This document shows, piece after piece, positions 49,993 through 60,159 of a stretch of DNA of 64,000 nt. Under the pieces are notes generated by a model, which searched no databases, was not told the DNA's origin, and saw only the letters and a program-made list of their open reading frames with translations. The stretch's first letter is position 1, and every line of letters starts with the position of its first letter. A program made the position numbers and the translations under genes. This DNA is from Elioraea rosea (GTDB lineage Bacteria > Pseudomonadota > Alphaproteobacteria > Acetobacterales > Acetobacteraceae): positions 186,001 through 250,000 of the forward strand of contig NZ_VFAC01000001.1 of assembly GCF_007644105.1 (NCBI RefSeq), written 5' to 3'.

Positions 49993-51669
49993 TCACGCGC
50001 TCCAGGGAAGCGTTCCGGGCGGCAGGCGGCGGGCAAGCTGGCCGGCCGCTACCATGAGCGCGAGCACGAGCAGAAGCCCCACGAGCGAAACGGCTGCCGC
50101 CTGGCCCGTCGCCCCGGCATCGTGCAGCCCGAACACGACGACGCCGAGCGTCTGGCTCCCCGCCGCGTAGAGCAGGATCGACAGCGTGATCTCGTTCAGC
50201 GCCATCAGGGCGACGAGTATCCCTCCCGCGGCGGCCGACGGCGCGAGAAGCGGCAGGGCGATGCCGGCAAGCCGCTTCAGCGGCCCGGCACCCGCCATGC
50301 GCGCTGCTTCCTCGAGCGCGGGGTCGAGCCGCGCCGCGGCACCCGCGACGGGGCGGAGCGCAAGCGCCTGGAACCGCGCGAGATAGGCGATGAGGATCAG
50401 CCCGAGCCCGCCATAGAGCGAGACGCCGAGAAGCGGCAGCGGGCGGAGATGGACGAGGATCACCGCAACCGCGACGCAGACGCCCGGCAGCGCATAGGGA
50501 AGCTCGATCGCAAGCCGGAACGCTGGCGGAAGCCGCACGCGCACGATGAGAAGCGCGAGGCAGACGAGGATCGCCGCCGCAGCGACGGAGAGGAAGAGGC
50601 TGTTGCGGAAGGCGAGCGCGGTGTTCTGCTGCACGAACAGCACCGCCTCGAGATGCCGAAGCGTCGCCGTCTCCGCCGTGAGCGGCACGCCGATCGCCGG
50701 CGTCAGCGCCGTCGCGACAAGCGAGGCGAGCGGCAGGGCGAGGACGACGACCAGATAGGCAACAAGTGCCGCAAGCACGGTATGGCGCCACGGCCCGAGC
50801 GCCATCGGCGGCGCCTGGCGCGTCGCTCCGCCCGCGATGAAGCGCCGCCCGCGCCGCGACGCCAGCGCCTCGATGCCGAGCGCGAGCGCGGCGAGCGCGC
50901 CGAGCAGCAGCGACATCAGCGCCGCCTCGGACAGGCCCGCGGGGCCGAGGCCGACGAGGCGCTGCCAGATCAGCACCGTCAGGACCGTGTAGTTCGCCGG
51001 GATGCCCAGCAGCGCCGGGATCCCGAAATTGCCGATCGCCGCGACGAACGCGAGCGCGACGGCGCCGGCGAAGGGCGGGGTGAGCATCGGCAGCACGACG
51101 CCCCGAAGCACCTCCGCCCGCCCAGCCCCGGCAAGCCGCGCCGCCTCGACCAGCCCCGCCGGAAAGCGCCGAAGGGCGGCCATCAGCGGCAGGAACACGA
51201 GCGGCGCGTTCTGCACCCCGAGGACCAGCGCGATCCCCGTGCCCGAGTAGAGCGGGTGCGCCGTGCCGAGCGGCGGGGCGAGCCCGAGCGCCGCGAGAAA
51301 CGCAGAGGACGGCCCGAGCGCGCCGATCCACGCGAGGGCCGCGATCTGCGGCGGGATCAGCATCGGAAGGACGAACAGGAAGGCGAGCACCCGCCTGGCC
51401 GGCAGGGCGCAGAGACCGATCGCGAAGGCCGCCGCCGTGCCGATCGCGGCCGAAAGCACAGTCGCCGCAAGGGAGACGGAGATGGTGCGCGCGAGCGCGC
51501 GCCAAACGCGCGCATCGGCCAGAACCTGGGCTGCGAGGTCCTGCGGCGCGCCGGGAAGCGATGGTGCCACCCCTTCGAGCGCGAGCCTCAACATCGGCAG
51601 CGCCGACACCCCAGCCACCCAGAGACAGAGGAGTGGCAGGAGAAGCCGCTCGAACGAGGCCCTGCGCAT
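49993..51669 (-). CDS. ABC transporter permease with two fused permease domains
   Basis: 558 residues and about 12 membrane segments. The two docking loops are VEAARLAGAGRAEVLRGVVLP and LEEAARMAGAGPLKRLAGIALP (in part). The domain layout matches iron/phosphonate/thiamine-type permeases. It lies 12 bases after the binding-protein gene on the same strand. As with the iron permease at 13548, no ATPase gene accompanies it. Substrate is unknown: ferric ion, 2-aminoethylphosphonate or glycerophosphoryl compounds are all possible. Confidence 0.9.
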   Translation of the reverse strand: MRRASFERLLLPLLCLWVAGVSALPMLRLALEGVAPSLPGAPQDLAAQVLADARVWRALARTISVSLAATVLSAAIGTAAAFAIGLCALPARRVLAFLFVLPMLIPPQIAALAWIGALGPSSAFLAALGLAPPLGTAHPLYSGTGIALVLGVQNAPLVFLPLMAALRRFPAGLVEAARLAGAGRAEVLRGVVLPMLTPPFAGAVALAFVAAIGNFGIPALLGIPANYTVLTVLIWQRLVGLGPAGLSEAALMSLLLGALAALALGIEALASRRGRRFIAGGATRQAPPMALGPWRHTVLAALVAYLVVVLALPLASLVATALTPAIGVPLTAETATLRHLEAVLFVQQNTALAFRNSLFLSVAAAAILVCLALLIVRVRLPPAFRLAIELPYALPGVCVAVAVILVHLRPLPLLGVSLYGGLGLILIAYLARFQALALRPVAGAAARLDPALEEAARMAGAGPLKRLAGIALPLLAPSAAAGGILVALMALNEITLSILLYAAGSQTLGVVVFGLHDAGATGQAAAVSLVGLLLVLALMVAAGQLARRLPPGTLPWSA

Positions 51670-51681
51670 GAGGCGCGTGTG

Positions 51682-52677
51682 CTACTGCCCGAGCAGGCCG
51701 ATGAAGCGCCGCTGCACGGCCTCTGCCTCGGCGAGCGCGCGCTTCGGGTCGAGCGGCATCACCCGGATCGCGCCGGGCTCGGGAAAGCCTGGCGGCGGCG
51801 CGACCCCCGGGTCTGCCGGCAGGAAGCCCTGGCGGGAGGCGAGTTCCTGCCCCTCGCGAGAGAGAAGGAAGGCGACGAAGGCCTTCGCAGCCACCTCGTT
51901 CTGCGTGCCGGCGAGAATCGCCACCGGCTCGGTGATCGCCGAGACGCCTTCCGTGGGGAACACGAACTCCACCGGCGCGCCCTTCGCGGCCTCGCGGATC
52001 GGCAGGTAGTCGATGATCATGCCGAAGGCCCGCTCGCCGCCGGCGACGGCCTGCATCACCTGGCCGTTGCCGCCGCGCACCGAAAGCCCGTTGCGCGCGA
52101 GGCGCTCGAGATAGGGCCAGCCGAGCGCGGGGTTCTGCACGATGGCGTAGAGATGGACGAGCGCCGCGCCCGAGACGGCGGGCGAAGGCATGGTGGCGAG
52201 GTTGCGCGCCCGCGCATCGGCGAGGTCGTTCCACGAGGCGACCGGCATCGGCGCCCGCCGGTTCCTGACGATGCCGGTGGTGATGAGCTTGGTGCCCCAG
52301 TAATGGCCTTCCGGGTCGACATGGGCGGCCGGCACGCCGCCGCGCGGCGCGTCGGGCCAGCGCAGGAGGCGCCCTTCCGCCTTCATCGTCTCCATCGTCA
52401 GGCTGTCGGCGATCAGGAGCAGGTCGGCCCGCGGCGCTCCGGCGGCGAACTCGGCGCGCAGGCGGGGGATCAGCGTGTTCGTCCCGCCCCTCACCCACTC
52501 GACGTCGGTGCCGGGATGGCGGACCTTGAAGGCATCGACGGTCGCCTGCGCATCGGCGTCGAGCTGGCTCGTGTAGAGGACGAGGCGCCCCGAGGCGGGC
52601 TGCGCCCCGGCCGCGGGGGCAAGACCAAGAAGGGAGGCGGCAAGGGCGGCGGCAAGTGGGCGGCGCGGGTGGAGCAT
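51682..52677 (-). CDS. ABC transporter substrate-binding protein (type II, FbpA/PhnS-like)
   Basis: 331 residues with a signal peptide (PLAAALAASLLGLAPAAGAQ). The mature part has GRLVLYTSQLDADAQATVDAF, DLLLIADSLTMETMKAEGRL, YWGTKLITTGIVRNRR and GFLPADPGVAPPPG. It resembles binding proteins for iron or aminoethylphosphonate, but the paired Tyr of ferric-binding proteins is not evident in the VSGAALVHLYAIVQN to MIIDYLPIREA region. It delivers its ligand to the permease next door. A glycerophosphodiesterase gene is divergent, 87 bases away, hinting at a phosphorus-containing ligand. Confidence 0.88.
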   Translation of the reverse strand: MLHPRRPLAAALAASLLGLAPAAGAQPASGRLVLYTSQLDADAQATVDAFKVRHPGTDVEWVRGGTNTLIPRLRAEFAAGAPRADLLLIADSLTMETMKAEGRLLRWPDAPRGGVPAAHVDPEGHYWGTKLITTGIVRNRRAPMPVASWNDLADARARNLATMPSPAVSGAALVHLYAIVQNPALGWPYLERLARNGLSVRGGNGQVMQAVAGGERAFGMIIDYLPIREAAKGAPVEFVFPTEGVSAITEPVAILAGTQNEVAAKAFVAFLLSREGQELASRQGFLPADPGVAPPPGFPEPGAIRVMPLDPKRALAEAEAVQRRFIGLLGQ

Positions 52678-52764
52678 GGGGGGCGTTTCTCCGGAACGGG
52701 TGGGCGCTTCGCGGCGCCTCTGTAGCCGTGCGAGGGATAGCCGGGCAGGACGGAAGCGTGAAGA

Positions 52765-53778
52765 ATGGATGACAGGAGACGGCTTCGCCTTCGTGCGGCT
52801 GCGGCCGTGGCGGCGATGACGATGGTGGCGATGACGGGGGGAACCTCCATGGCGTTCGACGTCCAGGGCCATCGCGGCGCGCGGGGGCTCGCGCCGGAGA
52901 ACACGCTCGAGGGCTTCTCACGCGCCCTGTCCCTCGGCGTCACCACGCTCGAGATGGACACGGGCATGACGGCTGACGGCGTGGTCGTCGTCATGCACGA
53001 CCCGGCGCTGAACCCCGACATCACCCGCGGCCCCGATGGCGGCTGGATCGCGCCACCCGGCCCCGCGGTCCGCTCCCTCGACCTTGCCGGGCTGCAGCGC
53101 TTCGATGTCGGCCGCATCCGCCCCGGAACACGCTACGCCGCGCTCTACCCCGACCAGGTGCCGCATGACGGCGCGCGGGTGCCGACGCTCGAGGCCGTGC
53201 TCCGCCTCGCGGCAGCAGCGAGCCCGACGGTGCGCTTCAACATCGAGACCAAGGTCTTCCCGGACCGCCCTCACCTCACCGTCGCGCCGGAAGTGCTTGC
53301 CGCCGGTGTGGCCGACGCGCTCGCCCGCGCGGGGCTGACCGATCGCGCGGTGATCCAGAGCTTCGACTGGCGGAGCCTCGCCTGGCTGAAGGCGAACCGT
53401 CCCGAGGTGGCGCGCAGCTACCTGACCTCGCAGTCGGGCGGCCACGACACCGTCTCCTCGCGCGAGGGACGCCCCTCGCCCTGGCTCGCCGGGCTCGACG
53501 CCACGGCGCACGGCAATTCCGCGCCACGCCTGGTCGCCGCGGCTGGCGGGTCGATCTGGTCGCCGAACCATCGCGACCTGACGGAGGAGAGCCTGGCGGA
53601 GGCGCGGCGCCTCGGGCTGACGGTGCTTCCTTGGACGGTGAACGACGCGCCGACCATGGCGCGGCTGATCGGCTGGGGGGTGGACGGCATCATCACCGAC
53701 CGTCCCGACATCCTCCGGGGGGTGCTCGCCTCGCGGGGGCTGCCGCTGCCCGAGCCTGCGGCGGTCCCCGCGAAGTGA
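52765..53778 (+). CDS. Exported glycerophosphodiester phosphodiesterase (GlpQ type)
   Basis: 337 residues. The signal peptide ends near TGGTSMA (residue 30). The GDPD active site is His36-Arg37 (QGHRGARGLAPENT), Glu63 and Asp65 (TLEMDTGMT) and His78 (VVMHDPAL), with the usual glutamate in FNIETKVFP. It hydrolyses glycerophosphodiesters in the periplasm to glycerol-3-phosphate and alcohol. It is divergent from a binding protein/permease pair that might take up a related product. Confidence 0.92.
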   Translation: MDDRRRLRLRAAAAVAAMTMVAMTGGTSMAFDVQGHRGARGLAPENTLEGFSRALSLGVTTLEMDTGMTADGVVVVMHDPALNPDITRGPDGGWIAPPGPAVRSLDLAGLQRFDVGRIRPGTRYAALYPDQVPHDGARVPTLEAVLRLAAAASPTVRFNIETKVFPDRPHLTVAPEVLAAGVADALARAGLTDRAVIQSFDWRSLAWLKANRPEVARSYLTSQSGGHDTVSSREGRPSPWLAGLDATAHGNSAPRLVAAAGGSIWSPNHRDLTEESLAEARRLGLTVLPWTVNDAPTMARLIGWGVDGIITDRPDILRGVLASRGLPLPEPAAVPAK

Positions 53779-53794
53779 TCACGCCCTCGGGGCG

Positions 53795-54430
53795 TCAGGT
53801 TGGGCCGTCGAAGAAGTTGTTCGCCGAGGTCAGGCGCGACATCAACGCCCGCATCCGCGGCGCGTCGTAGCCCTTCTCCGCCGTCAGCGCCGCGATCGGG
53901 CAGAAGAACTCGTGCGCGTGCGGGATCTGGCCCGAGGCGAAATGGTCGTAGTGCCGGTCGCGAAGCCCGTAGAGAACCCGCATGTCGCGCACCGGAAGCG
54001 TGAGCGGGGCCGTCGGTTCAACGGAGAGGATGCCGGTCAGGCGCCAGCGTGAGGTCGTGTCCTCCGGCGAGACGGGGCCGGTGAGCCACGGCAGAGGGCA
54101 GATCGCGAGAAGCGAGTGCGTCGAGGGGGCGAAGCGGGAGCGCTTGTCGAGCAGGTTCTGGAAGGAGCTGCACGCCTCGATCGCGACCACGTCGCACCAT
54201 GGCTCCTGCTCGGTCCCGCCGAACTGGAGCCACATCCCGTCTGGCAGCGTGCGCAGCCTGTCGGTTCCGGGGATCTTCAGGAACGGCGAAGCGGGGGATT
54301 GCTGCTCGGAGGGGCGGGCGCGCAAGGTCGGCGCCGGGCCGCTGCTTCGTCCGCCGAGACCCGGCAGGGCCTGCGGCCACTTGCGGAGTTGCTGACGCAC
54401 CAACGCATCGAGCGAAGCGTGTCGCTCCAT
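53795..54430 (-). CDS. Unknown protein with a PD-(D/E)xK-nuclease-like pattern
   Basis: I do not recognise this 211-residue protein. The stretch WCDVVAIEACSSFQNLLDK, with Asp80, Glu85, Gln91 and Lys96, then RSRFAPSTHSLLAICPLPW, has the spacing of acidic and basic residues and the strand pattern seen in PD-(D/E)xK nuclease folds. The C-terminus has DRHYDHFASGQIPHAHEFF. The N-terminal 45 residues look disordered. No signal peptide or membrane segment is seen. Codon use and the upstream DNA look less GC-rich than neighbouring genes, suggesting acquisition. Nuclease function is speculative. Confidence 0.65.
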   Translation of the reverse strand: MERHASLDALVRQQLRKWPQALPGLGGRSSGPAPTLRARPSEQQSPASPFLKIPGTDRLRTLPDGMWLQFGGTEQEPWCDVVAIEACSSFQNLLDKRSRFAPSTHSLLAICPLPWLTGPVSPEDTTSRWRLTGILSVEPTAPLTLPVRDMRVLYGLRDRHYDHFASGQIPHAHEFFCPIAALTAEKGYDAPRMRALMSRLTSANNFFDGPT

Positions 54431-54801
54431 GAGTCAAGGCTCCTTCGCTGCGACGCATGCCATGATGTGACTCCTGGGGACAACCGTGTGGAAAAGCCAA
54501 CCGGAAACTCAACCTGGAATAGACTTGATGGCCTGCGCTTCGTTTGGTGAGTCACGTCGGAAGTGATGGGACATTCACGCGGGCGCAGGCGCCTGGGCTG
54601 GCATTTGTTGAGCACCCGCCTCGACGGAGTTTACTTTTTGATTCATCCAGAGGCTGTTAGCGGTCGATCCTGATTCACGCCGAGAGCACTACCATAGGCT
54701 GCATCTCGCCTTTGGTTCAGGCGCAGCACTCTGCCCTGTGACAACCAGTGCGATCATCGGGAAACGCGCAGATGACGCACCCACCCCACTTGGTCTGTGG
54801 A
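54431..54801. other. Less GC-rich intergenic region
   Basis: 371 bases with no supported gene. Base composition is nearer 50-55% GC by eye, against about 70% around it. It holds the promoter side of the unknown gene at 53795-54430 and ends at the citrate synthase terminator. I see no IS ends, tRNA or attachment-site repeat. Confidence 0.6.
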
Positions 54802-54842
54802 CAAAACGAAACGCCGGCGCCGCCTGTCGGGCAGCGCCGGCG
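54802..54842 (-). terminator. Intrinsic terminator of the citrate synthase gene
   Basis: On the minus strand a 13-bp stem, CGCCGGCGCTGCC / GGCGGCGCCGGCG (one mismatch) with loop CGACA, is followed by TTTCGTTTTG. It lies 27 bases after the gltA stop. Confidence 0.85.
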
Positions 54843-54869
54843 CCTGGCCGGACGTCGGGGAGAGAGGGG

Positions 54870-56213
<1,344 letters not shown>

Positions 56214-56398
56214 GGCCTTTCTCCCCTGCCCCGCGGGCATTGCCGATGCCGCCGGCGCACCATCCGGCGCGGCATGACGGCGGCGATCGCGAAACCGGGC
56301 GCACCATACGCCCGGCCCGGCTTGGGGCGCAACGTGCGGCAGTGCAGCATAGACCTGCCCTGGGCTGAACCCAACGGGGCGCCAGGGAGCCGCGGGCC

Positions 56399-56998
56399 TC
56401 AGTTCTCTCGACGCCAGCTGTTCGGCGTCTCGAACCGGCCCGCCCAGAGACCGTGCCTTTGCGACCGGGCCTGCGCCTCGGCCACGCCATAGCGCGCCTG
56501 GCCGCGCCGTCCGTCATCGAGCGCGATCGCCCAGCCCGATGACACCATCGCCTCGGCGAGATCGATGCCCTCCGCGTGGCAGATGCCGAGCGCGCGGCCG
56601 TACCGGTCACGCCCCGCGACGTCGCAGCGGACACCGCGACGCTGCACGAGCGAGGCCATCTGCCGCGCTGCCGCCTCGCCGCAATCGAAGGTTGTGCCGT
56701 CCGCCCTCTGGCAGGGCTGGCCGCGCTCGGGCGCGTCGAGGCCGAGCATCCGCACCGTCACGTCGCCGAGGCGAAGCGTGTCGCCGTCGACCACGCGCAC
56801 CTCCGCCGCAGGGGCTGCGATGACGGGCGGCATCGGCGCGCCCTGGGGCGCAGGCGGCGCGGGGCGGTCCGGAACGAGGCCGAGCCACGCGGCGAGCGCG
56901 CCCGCGCCGAACGTCACGAGCGCGAGCAGGAGCCCCCGCGGCGTGCGCGCAGTTGATCGGCGCGTTGTGCGCCGCCCTGAGAACAATCGCCTTGCCAC
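56399..56998 (-). CDS. Thermonuclease-family (SNase-fold) protein with N-terminal membrane anchor
   Basis: About 199 residues. A basic N-terminus precedes one hydrophobic segment ([21 protein letters not shown]), then a Pro-rich linker and an OB-fold nuclease domain: [28 protein letters not shown], and [10 protein letters not shown]. Arg, Asp and Glu of the staphylococcal nuclease active site are conserved. It probably cuts nucleic acid outside the inner membrane. No ATG is available at the 5' end: GTG 56998 and TTG 57070 are candidates, so the start is uncertain. Confidence 0.8.
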   Translation of the reverse strand: MARRLFSGRRTTRRSTARTPRGLLLALVTFGAGALAAWLGLVPDRPAPPAPQGAPMPPVIAAPAAEVRVVDGDTLRLGDVTVRMLGLDAPERGQPCQRADGTTFDCGEAAARQMASLVQRRGVRCDVAGRDRYGRALGICHAEGIDLAEAMVSSGWAIALDDGRRGQARYGVAEAQARSQRHGLWAGRFETPNSWRREN

Positions 56999-57119
56999 CT
57001 GTCGACCGTCCGACCGTGTCCCGGTTTCTTCCCTCGTCGCACCCCCGTGCCGGCTTGGCCGCCGGCTCAACCGGTGCTAGCCCGCTCCGCACGGCAGGGC
57101 AAGACGAAGGACCGGTGGC

Positions 57120-58079
57120 ATGGAGCAACCGCGAGGCGAGGCGGCCGCACCGGGCATCACGGTGGCGGTGATCGGAACCGGCCTGATCGGGGTGGGCTGG
57201 GCCGCGCTGATGCTTGCAAGGGGGCTGTCGGTGAGCGCGTGGGACCCTTCGCCCGGCTTCGCCGAAAGGCTCGCTTCCCAGGTGGAGGCGCGGCGCGCGG
57301 CCCTCGCCCCGCTCGGCCTGGTGCCGAACCTCTCGCGCCTCACCGCTGCCGCCACGCTCGAGGAGGCCGTCTACGGCGCAGGCTTCGTTCAGGAGAACGC
57401 GCCCGACACCGATGCCGCCAAGCGCCCGCTGCTTGCCACGCTCGATGCGGCGACCGCCCAGGGCGTGCCGATCGCCTCCTCCACCTCCGCGCTGCTTCTC
57501 TCCCCGCTCGTCGCCGACCTGCCCGGAGCGGAGCGCTTCCTGCTCGGCCACCCGATCAACCCGGCCGACCTGATGCCACTCGTCGAGATCTCCGGCGGGG
57601 AGAGGACCTCGCGCGCGACGATCGACCGGGCGGTCGCCTTCTACCGAAGCCTCGGCAAGCGCCCCGTCGTCCTGAACCGCGAGGTGGCGGGCCACATCGC
57701 CGGCCGTCTCGCCGCGGCGCTCTACCGCGAAGCCGTCGCGCTGGTCGAGGACGGCATCGCCGATGCCGCGACCGTCGACGAGGCGCTGTCCGCCTCGATG
57801 GGGCTGCGCTGGGCGGCGACGGGCGTTCACCTCTCCTATCATCTCGGCGGGGGCCCGGGCGGGCTCGCCCACTACCTCGACCATCTCGGCCCGGCGCAGG
57901 AGCGTCGCTGGGCCTCGATGCGCACGCCGGCGCTCACGCCGGACCTGAAGGCAAGGCTCGTCTCCGAAGTCGAGGCGATCGCCGCTGGCCGCTCCGTCGC
58001 CGAGCTCGAGGCTGAGCGGGACGCGCGGCTTGCCGCCCTTCTCCGCGCCCTTGGTGCTGCGGAGGCGCGGCATGGCTGA
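57120..58079 (+). CDS. 3-hydroxyacyl-CoA dehydrogenase-family protein (L-carnitine/gulonate dehydrogenase type)
   Basis: 319 residues. The NAD-binding motif VAVIGTGLIGVGWA has GTGLIG at 19-24. The family catalytic region is FLLGHPINPADLMPLVEI, with His, and the C-terminal helical domain has NREVAGHIAGRLAAALYREA. The absence of an enoyl-CoA hydratase domain and the 'GHPxNPxxLMPLVE' motif fit carnitine, L-gulonate or hydroxybutyrate dehydrogenases, not beta-oxidation. It overlaps the racemase gene by 8 bases. Confidence 0.88.
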   Translation: MEQPRGEAAAPGITVAVIGTGLIGVGWAALMLARGLSVSAWDPSPGFAERLASQVEARRAALAPLGLVPNLSRLTAAATLEEAVYGAGFVQENAPDTDAAKRPLLATLDAATAQGVPIASSTSALLLSPLVADLPGAERFLLGHPINPADLMPLVEISGGERTSRATIDRAVAFYRSLGKRPVVLNREVAGHIAGRLAAALYREAVALVEDGIADAATVDEALSASMGLRWAATGVHLSYHLGGGPGGLAHYLDHLGPAQERRWASMRTPALTPDLKARLVSEVEAIAAGRSVAELEAERDARLAALLRALGAAEARHG

Positions 58080-58803
58080 GCCGATTATTGGCGTGCTCGG
58101 CGGCATGGGGCCGCTCGCGGGTGCCGATTTCGTCGCCCGCCTGACGCTCGACACCCCTGCCGCGCGCGACCAGGAGCATCTCCGCTGCGTGCTCTGGTCC
58201 GACCCCACCGTGCCTGACCGGACCGAAGCGGCGCTCGCCGGCGGGCCCTCGCCGCTTCCCGCGATCCTCGCGGGCGTCCGCGTGCTCGAGGCGGCGGGGG
58301 CGTCCTGCCTCGCCATCCCCTGCAACACGGCGCATCTCTGGGCGGACGAGATCGCCGCGGCCACGCGCCTGCCGCTCCTGCACATCGTCGATGCCGCCGC
58401 CGCGGCGCTCGCCGCCGCCGGGGTTTCAGGCGGTACGATCGGGCTGATGGGAACGGCGGCGACGCTTCGCCTCGGCCTCTACCAGAAGCGGCTGGCCGAG
58501 CGCGGCTTTGCGTGCCTCGTTCCGGAGGAGGCGGAGATGCGCGAGGTCGTCACGCCCGCCATCGCGCGCATCAAGGCGAACGACCTCGACGGCGCGACCG
58601 AGCCTCTGCTCGGCATGGCGCGGCGTCTCGCCGATCGCGGCGCGGCGGCCGTCGTGCTCGGCTGCACCGAGATCCCCCTCGCCCTTCGTGGTCCGGAGGC
58701 GCGGCGCTCCGGCCTCGTGCTGATCGACACGATCGACGCGCTCGCCCGCGCCGCGATCGCCTTCGCGCGGCCTCGCCAGACCCGGAGTTGCGTGCGCGGA
58801 TGA
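58072..58803 (+). CDS. Aspartate/glutamate racemase-family protein
   Basis: 243 residues. The two-cysteine active site is present: Cys84 (AIPCNTAH) and Cys198 (VLGCTEIP), with GVLGGMGPLAG at the N-terminus as in aspartate racemase (RacD/YgeA type). It interconverts enantiomers of Asp, Glu or a broader set of amino acids without cofactor. Cotranscribed with a hydroxyacid-type dehydrogenase, it may feed D-amino acid metabolism together with the amidohydrolases elsewhere in the window. Confidence 0.9.
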   Translation: MAEPIIGVLGGMGPLAGADFVARLTLDTPAARDQEHLRCVLWSDPTVPDRTEAALAGGPSPLPAILAGVRVLEAAGASCLAIPCNTAHLWADEIAAATRLPLLHIVDAAAAALAAAGVSGGTIGLMGTAATLRLGLYQKRLAERGFACLVPEEAEMREVVTPAIARIKANDLDGATEPLLGMARRLADRGAAAVVLGCTEIPLALRGPEARRSGLVLIDTIDALARAAIAFARPRQTRSCVRG

Positions 58804-58821
58804 TGGGCGCCCCGTAGGCGA

Positions 58822-59337
58822 TCAGACGGTGGCCTCGGGCTGAGCATGCCGATAGACGAGATCACCCGGGTCCTGCGGGCGCGCATGCGCGTCGAGCGTC
58901 GCGCCGAGCCGCTCGGCAAGGCGGATCGAGCGCACATTCTCCGGGCCGATGTAGCTCACCAGCGTCTCCAGCCCGCGCACACGACAGGCCCAGTCGCGCA
59001 TCGCGACGGCGGCCTCGAATGCATAGCCCCTGCCTTCGGCAGCGCTGTCGAGCTGCCAGCCGAGCTCAGGCTCCGGGAAGCGAGGGCCTTGGTTGATTTC
59101 GACCTGCCCGATGCATCGCCCTGACTCCCGCAGCACGATCGAAAGATTGCCGACGCCGAAGAGCCTCCACAGCGCGATCCCGTGGCAGAAGACGCCCCAC
59201 GCGTTCGCGATCGAGTAGGGCCCGCCCATGTGCGCGGCGCGATCCGATGTCATGAGCTGTGCAAATCCCGGCCAGTCGGCGAGAACGGGCTCCCGCAGCA
59301 GAAGGCGATCGGTCTCGATCATCGGGGCGATCGTCAT
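58822..59337 (-). CDS. GNAT-family N-acetyltransferase (RimJ/RimL-like)
   Basis: 171 residues from ATG 59337 (a GTG seven codons upstream is possible). It starts IETDRLLLREPVLADWPGF and has the AEGRGYAFEAAVAMRDWAC acetyl-CoA loop and ENVRSIRLAERLGA. It resembles ribosomal-protein acetyltransferases. Its acceptor is unknown. It converges with the racemase gene. Confidence 0.88.
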   Translation of the reverse strand: MTIAPMIETDRLLLREPVLADWPGFAQLMTSDRAAHMGGPYSIANAWGVFCHGIALWRLFGVGNLSIVLRESGRCIGQVEINQGPRFPEPELGWQLDSAAEGRGYAFEAAVAMRDWACRVRGLETLVSYIGPENVRSIRLAERLGATLDAHARPQDPGDLVYRHAQPEATV

Positions 59338-59377
59338 GCGCCGGCCGACTGCGGACACGTGCGCCTGTTCAAGGCCG

Positions 59378-59626
59378 CTAGACCAGCAGCAGGATCAGCA
59401 GCGCCGCGGCGAGCGAGACGAAGGCGAGCACGTTCAGCACGCCGACGGCACGATCAGAGAGCGACGCCGAGAGACGGTCGAGCAGGGCGCGGGAGCGGCT
59501 TGCCCGGAGCACGACGCGGCGCGACGGCGCGGCCCGGCCGGCGCCAGGCGGACGCGGCGAATCGCGGCCGACGCCCTGCGCATGACGGCGCTCGCGGCCG
59601 GCGCCGCTGGCTGCTGGGTTCTGCAT
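59378..59626 (-). CDS. Small C-terminally anchored membrane protein, unknown
   Basis: 82 residues. A hydrophilic Arg-rich N-terminal part is followed by one membrane segment at the extreme C-terminus (AVGVLNVLAFVSLAAALLILLLV, in part), giving a tail-anchored topology. The start ATG 59626 has GAGGGG seven bases upstream. It follows the 79-residue gene at 59746 in the same direction after 119 bases, so it may share the Fur-like control upstream of that gene. Function unknown. Confidence 0.6.
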   Translation of the reverse strand: MQNPAASGAGRERRHAQGVGRDSPRPPGAGRAAPSRRVVLRASRSRALLDRLSASLSDRAVGVLNVLAFVSLAAALLILLLV

Positions 59627-59745
59627 CCTCGGTCCCCTCGTTCTCGGCCGCGGCGGTCGTGCCTGGCCGTTGGCGGGAGCATCGCCTGCAGGGACGTCGG
59701 ATTCGGACGCGGGTCGTGTCTGGGAAGGCCGGTCGCCGGGAGGCG

Positions 59746-59985
59746 TCAGTCGCACGCGCAGCCCGGTGTCGGGGCGGAGTCGCGCCGGACGATGTGATGG
59801 TCGATCCATTCGGCGACGAGGCGACGCGCCTCGTTTACCGACGCCTCGGGATGGTGGATCCGGTAGAGCGTGGTGCAGGCTCCGAAGGCGGCGAAATCGT
59901 CGCTGCCATGGGCGCGCAGGTCACGATAGGCGGTGACGACCGCCCGTTCGCAGCGTCGCGTGATCGTGCTGAACTCACGTCCCAT
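59746..59985 (-). CDS. Small conserved-looking protein, probably iron-regulated
   Basis: 79 residues without signal or membrane segment: an Arg-rich N-terminus, AYRDLRAHG, FAAFGACTTLYRIHHPEA and EARRLVAEWIDHH, ending in a CxC (GCACD). I do not know a function. Similar small proteins with the YRxxHP and AEWI segments are, as far as I recall, found near iron-uptake genes in alphaproteobacteria. A perfect palindrome with a Fur-box core lies 65 bases upstream. The start overlaps the stop of an 8-codon open frame (TGATG). Confidence 0.6.
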   Translation of the reverse strand: MGREFSTITRRCERAVVTAYRDLRAHGSDDFAAFGACTTLYRIHHPEASVNEARRLVAEWIDHHIVRRDSAPTPGCACD

Positions 59986-60049
59986 CAGGCAACCCCGCTC
60001 GGCGTCATGCGCCCATTTCGCCCCGGCCGCCGCGCCCGTAGACGCGACT

Positions 60050-60072
60050 CAGTTGCGAATCACTCGCAACTG
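60050..60072. promoter_or_regulatory. Perfect 23-base palindrome, Fur-box-like
   Basis: Arms CAGTTGCGA and TCGCAACTG are perfectly complementary around ATCAC. The inner 15 bases TGCGAATCACTCGCA fit a 7-1-7 Fur-type box. It is the best-matched palindrome in the window and lies 65 bases upstream of the 79-residue gene, where it would cover a promoter. Confidence 0.65.
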
Positions 60073-60159
60073 TGAGGTTCAGTTATAGGCACGATCCAAC
60101 GCCTGTTCAATCGTCAATGCCGCGCGAGGGCGTGCGGCAGGGCCTCCCGCCCCGCCTGA

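Noticed and set aside
49877-52921. A 3-kb open frame on the minus strand overlapping the second ABC importer
   Set aside because: Arg/Ala/Pro-rich translation with no family motifs, in a shifted frame over two convincing genes; an effect of high GC content.
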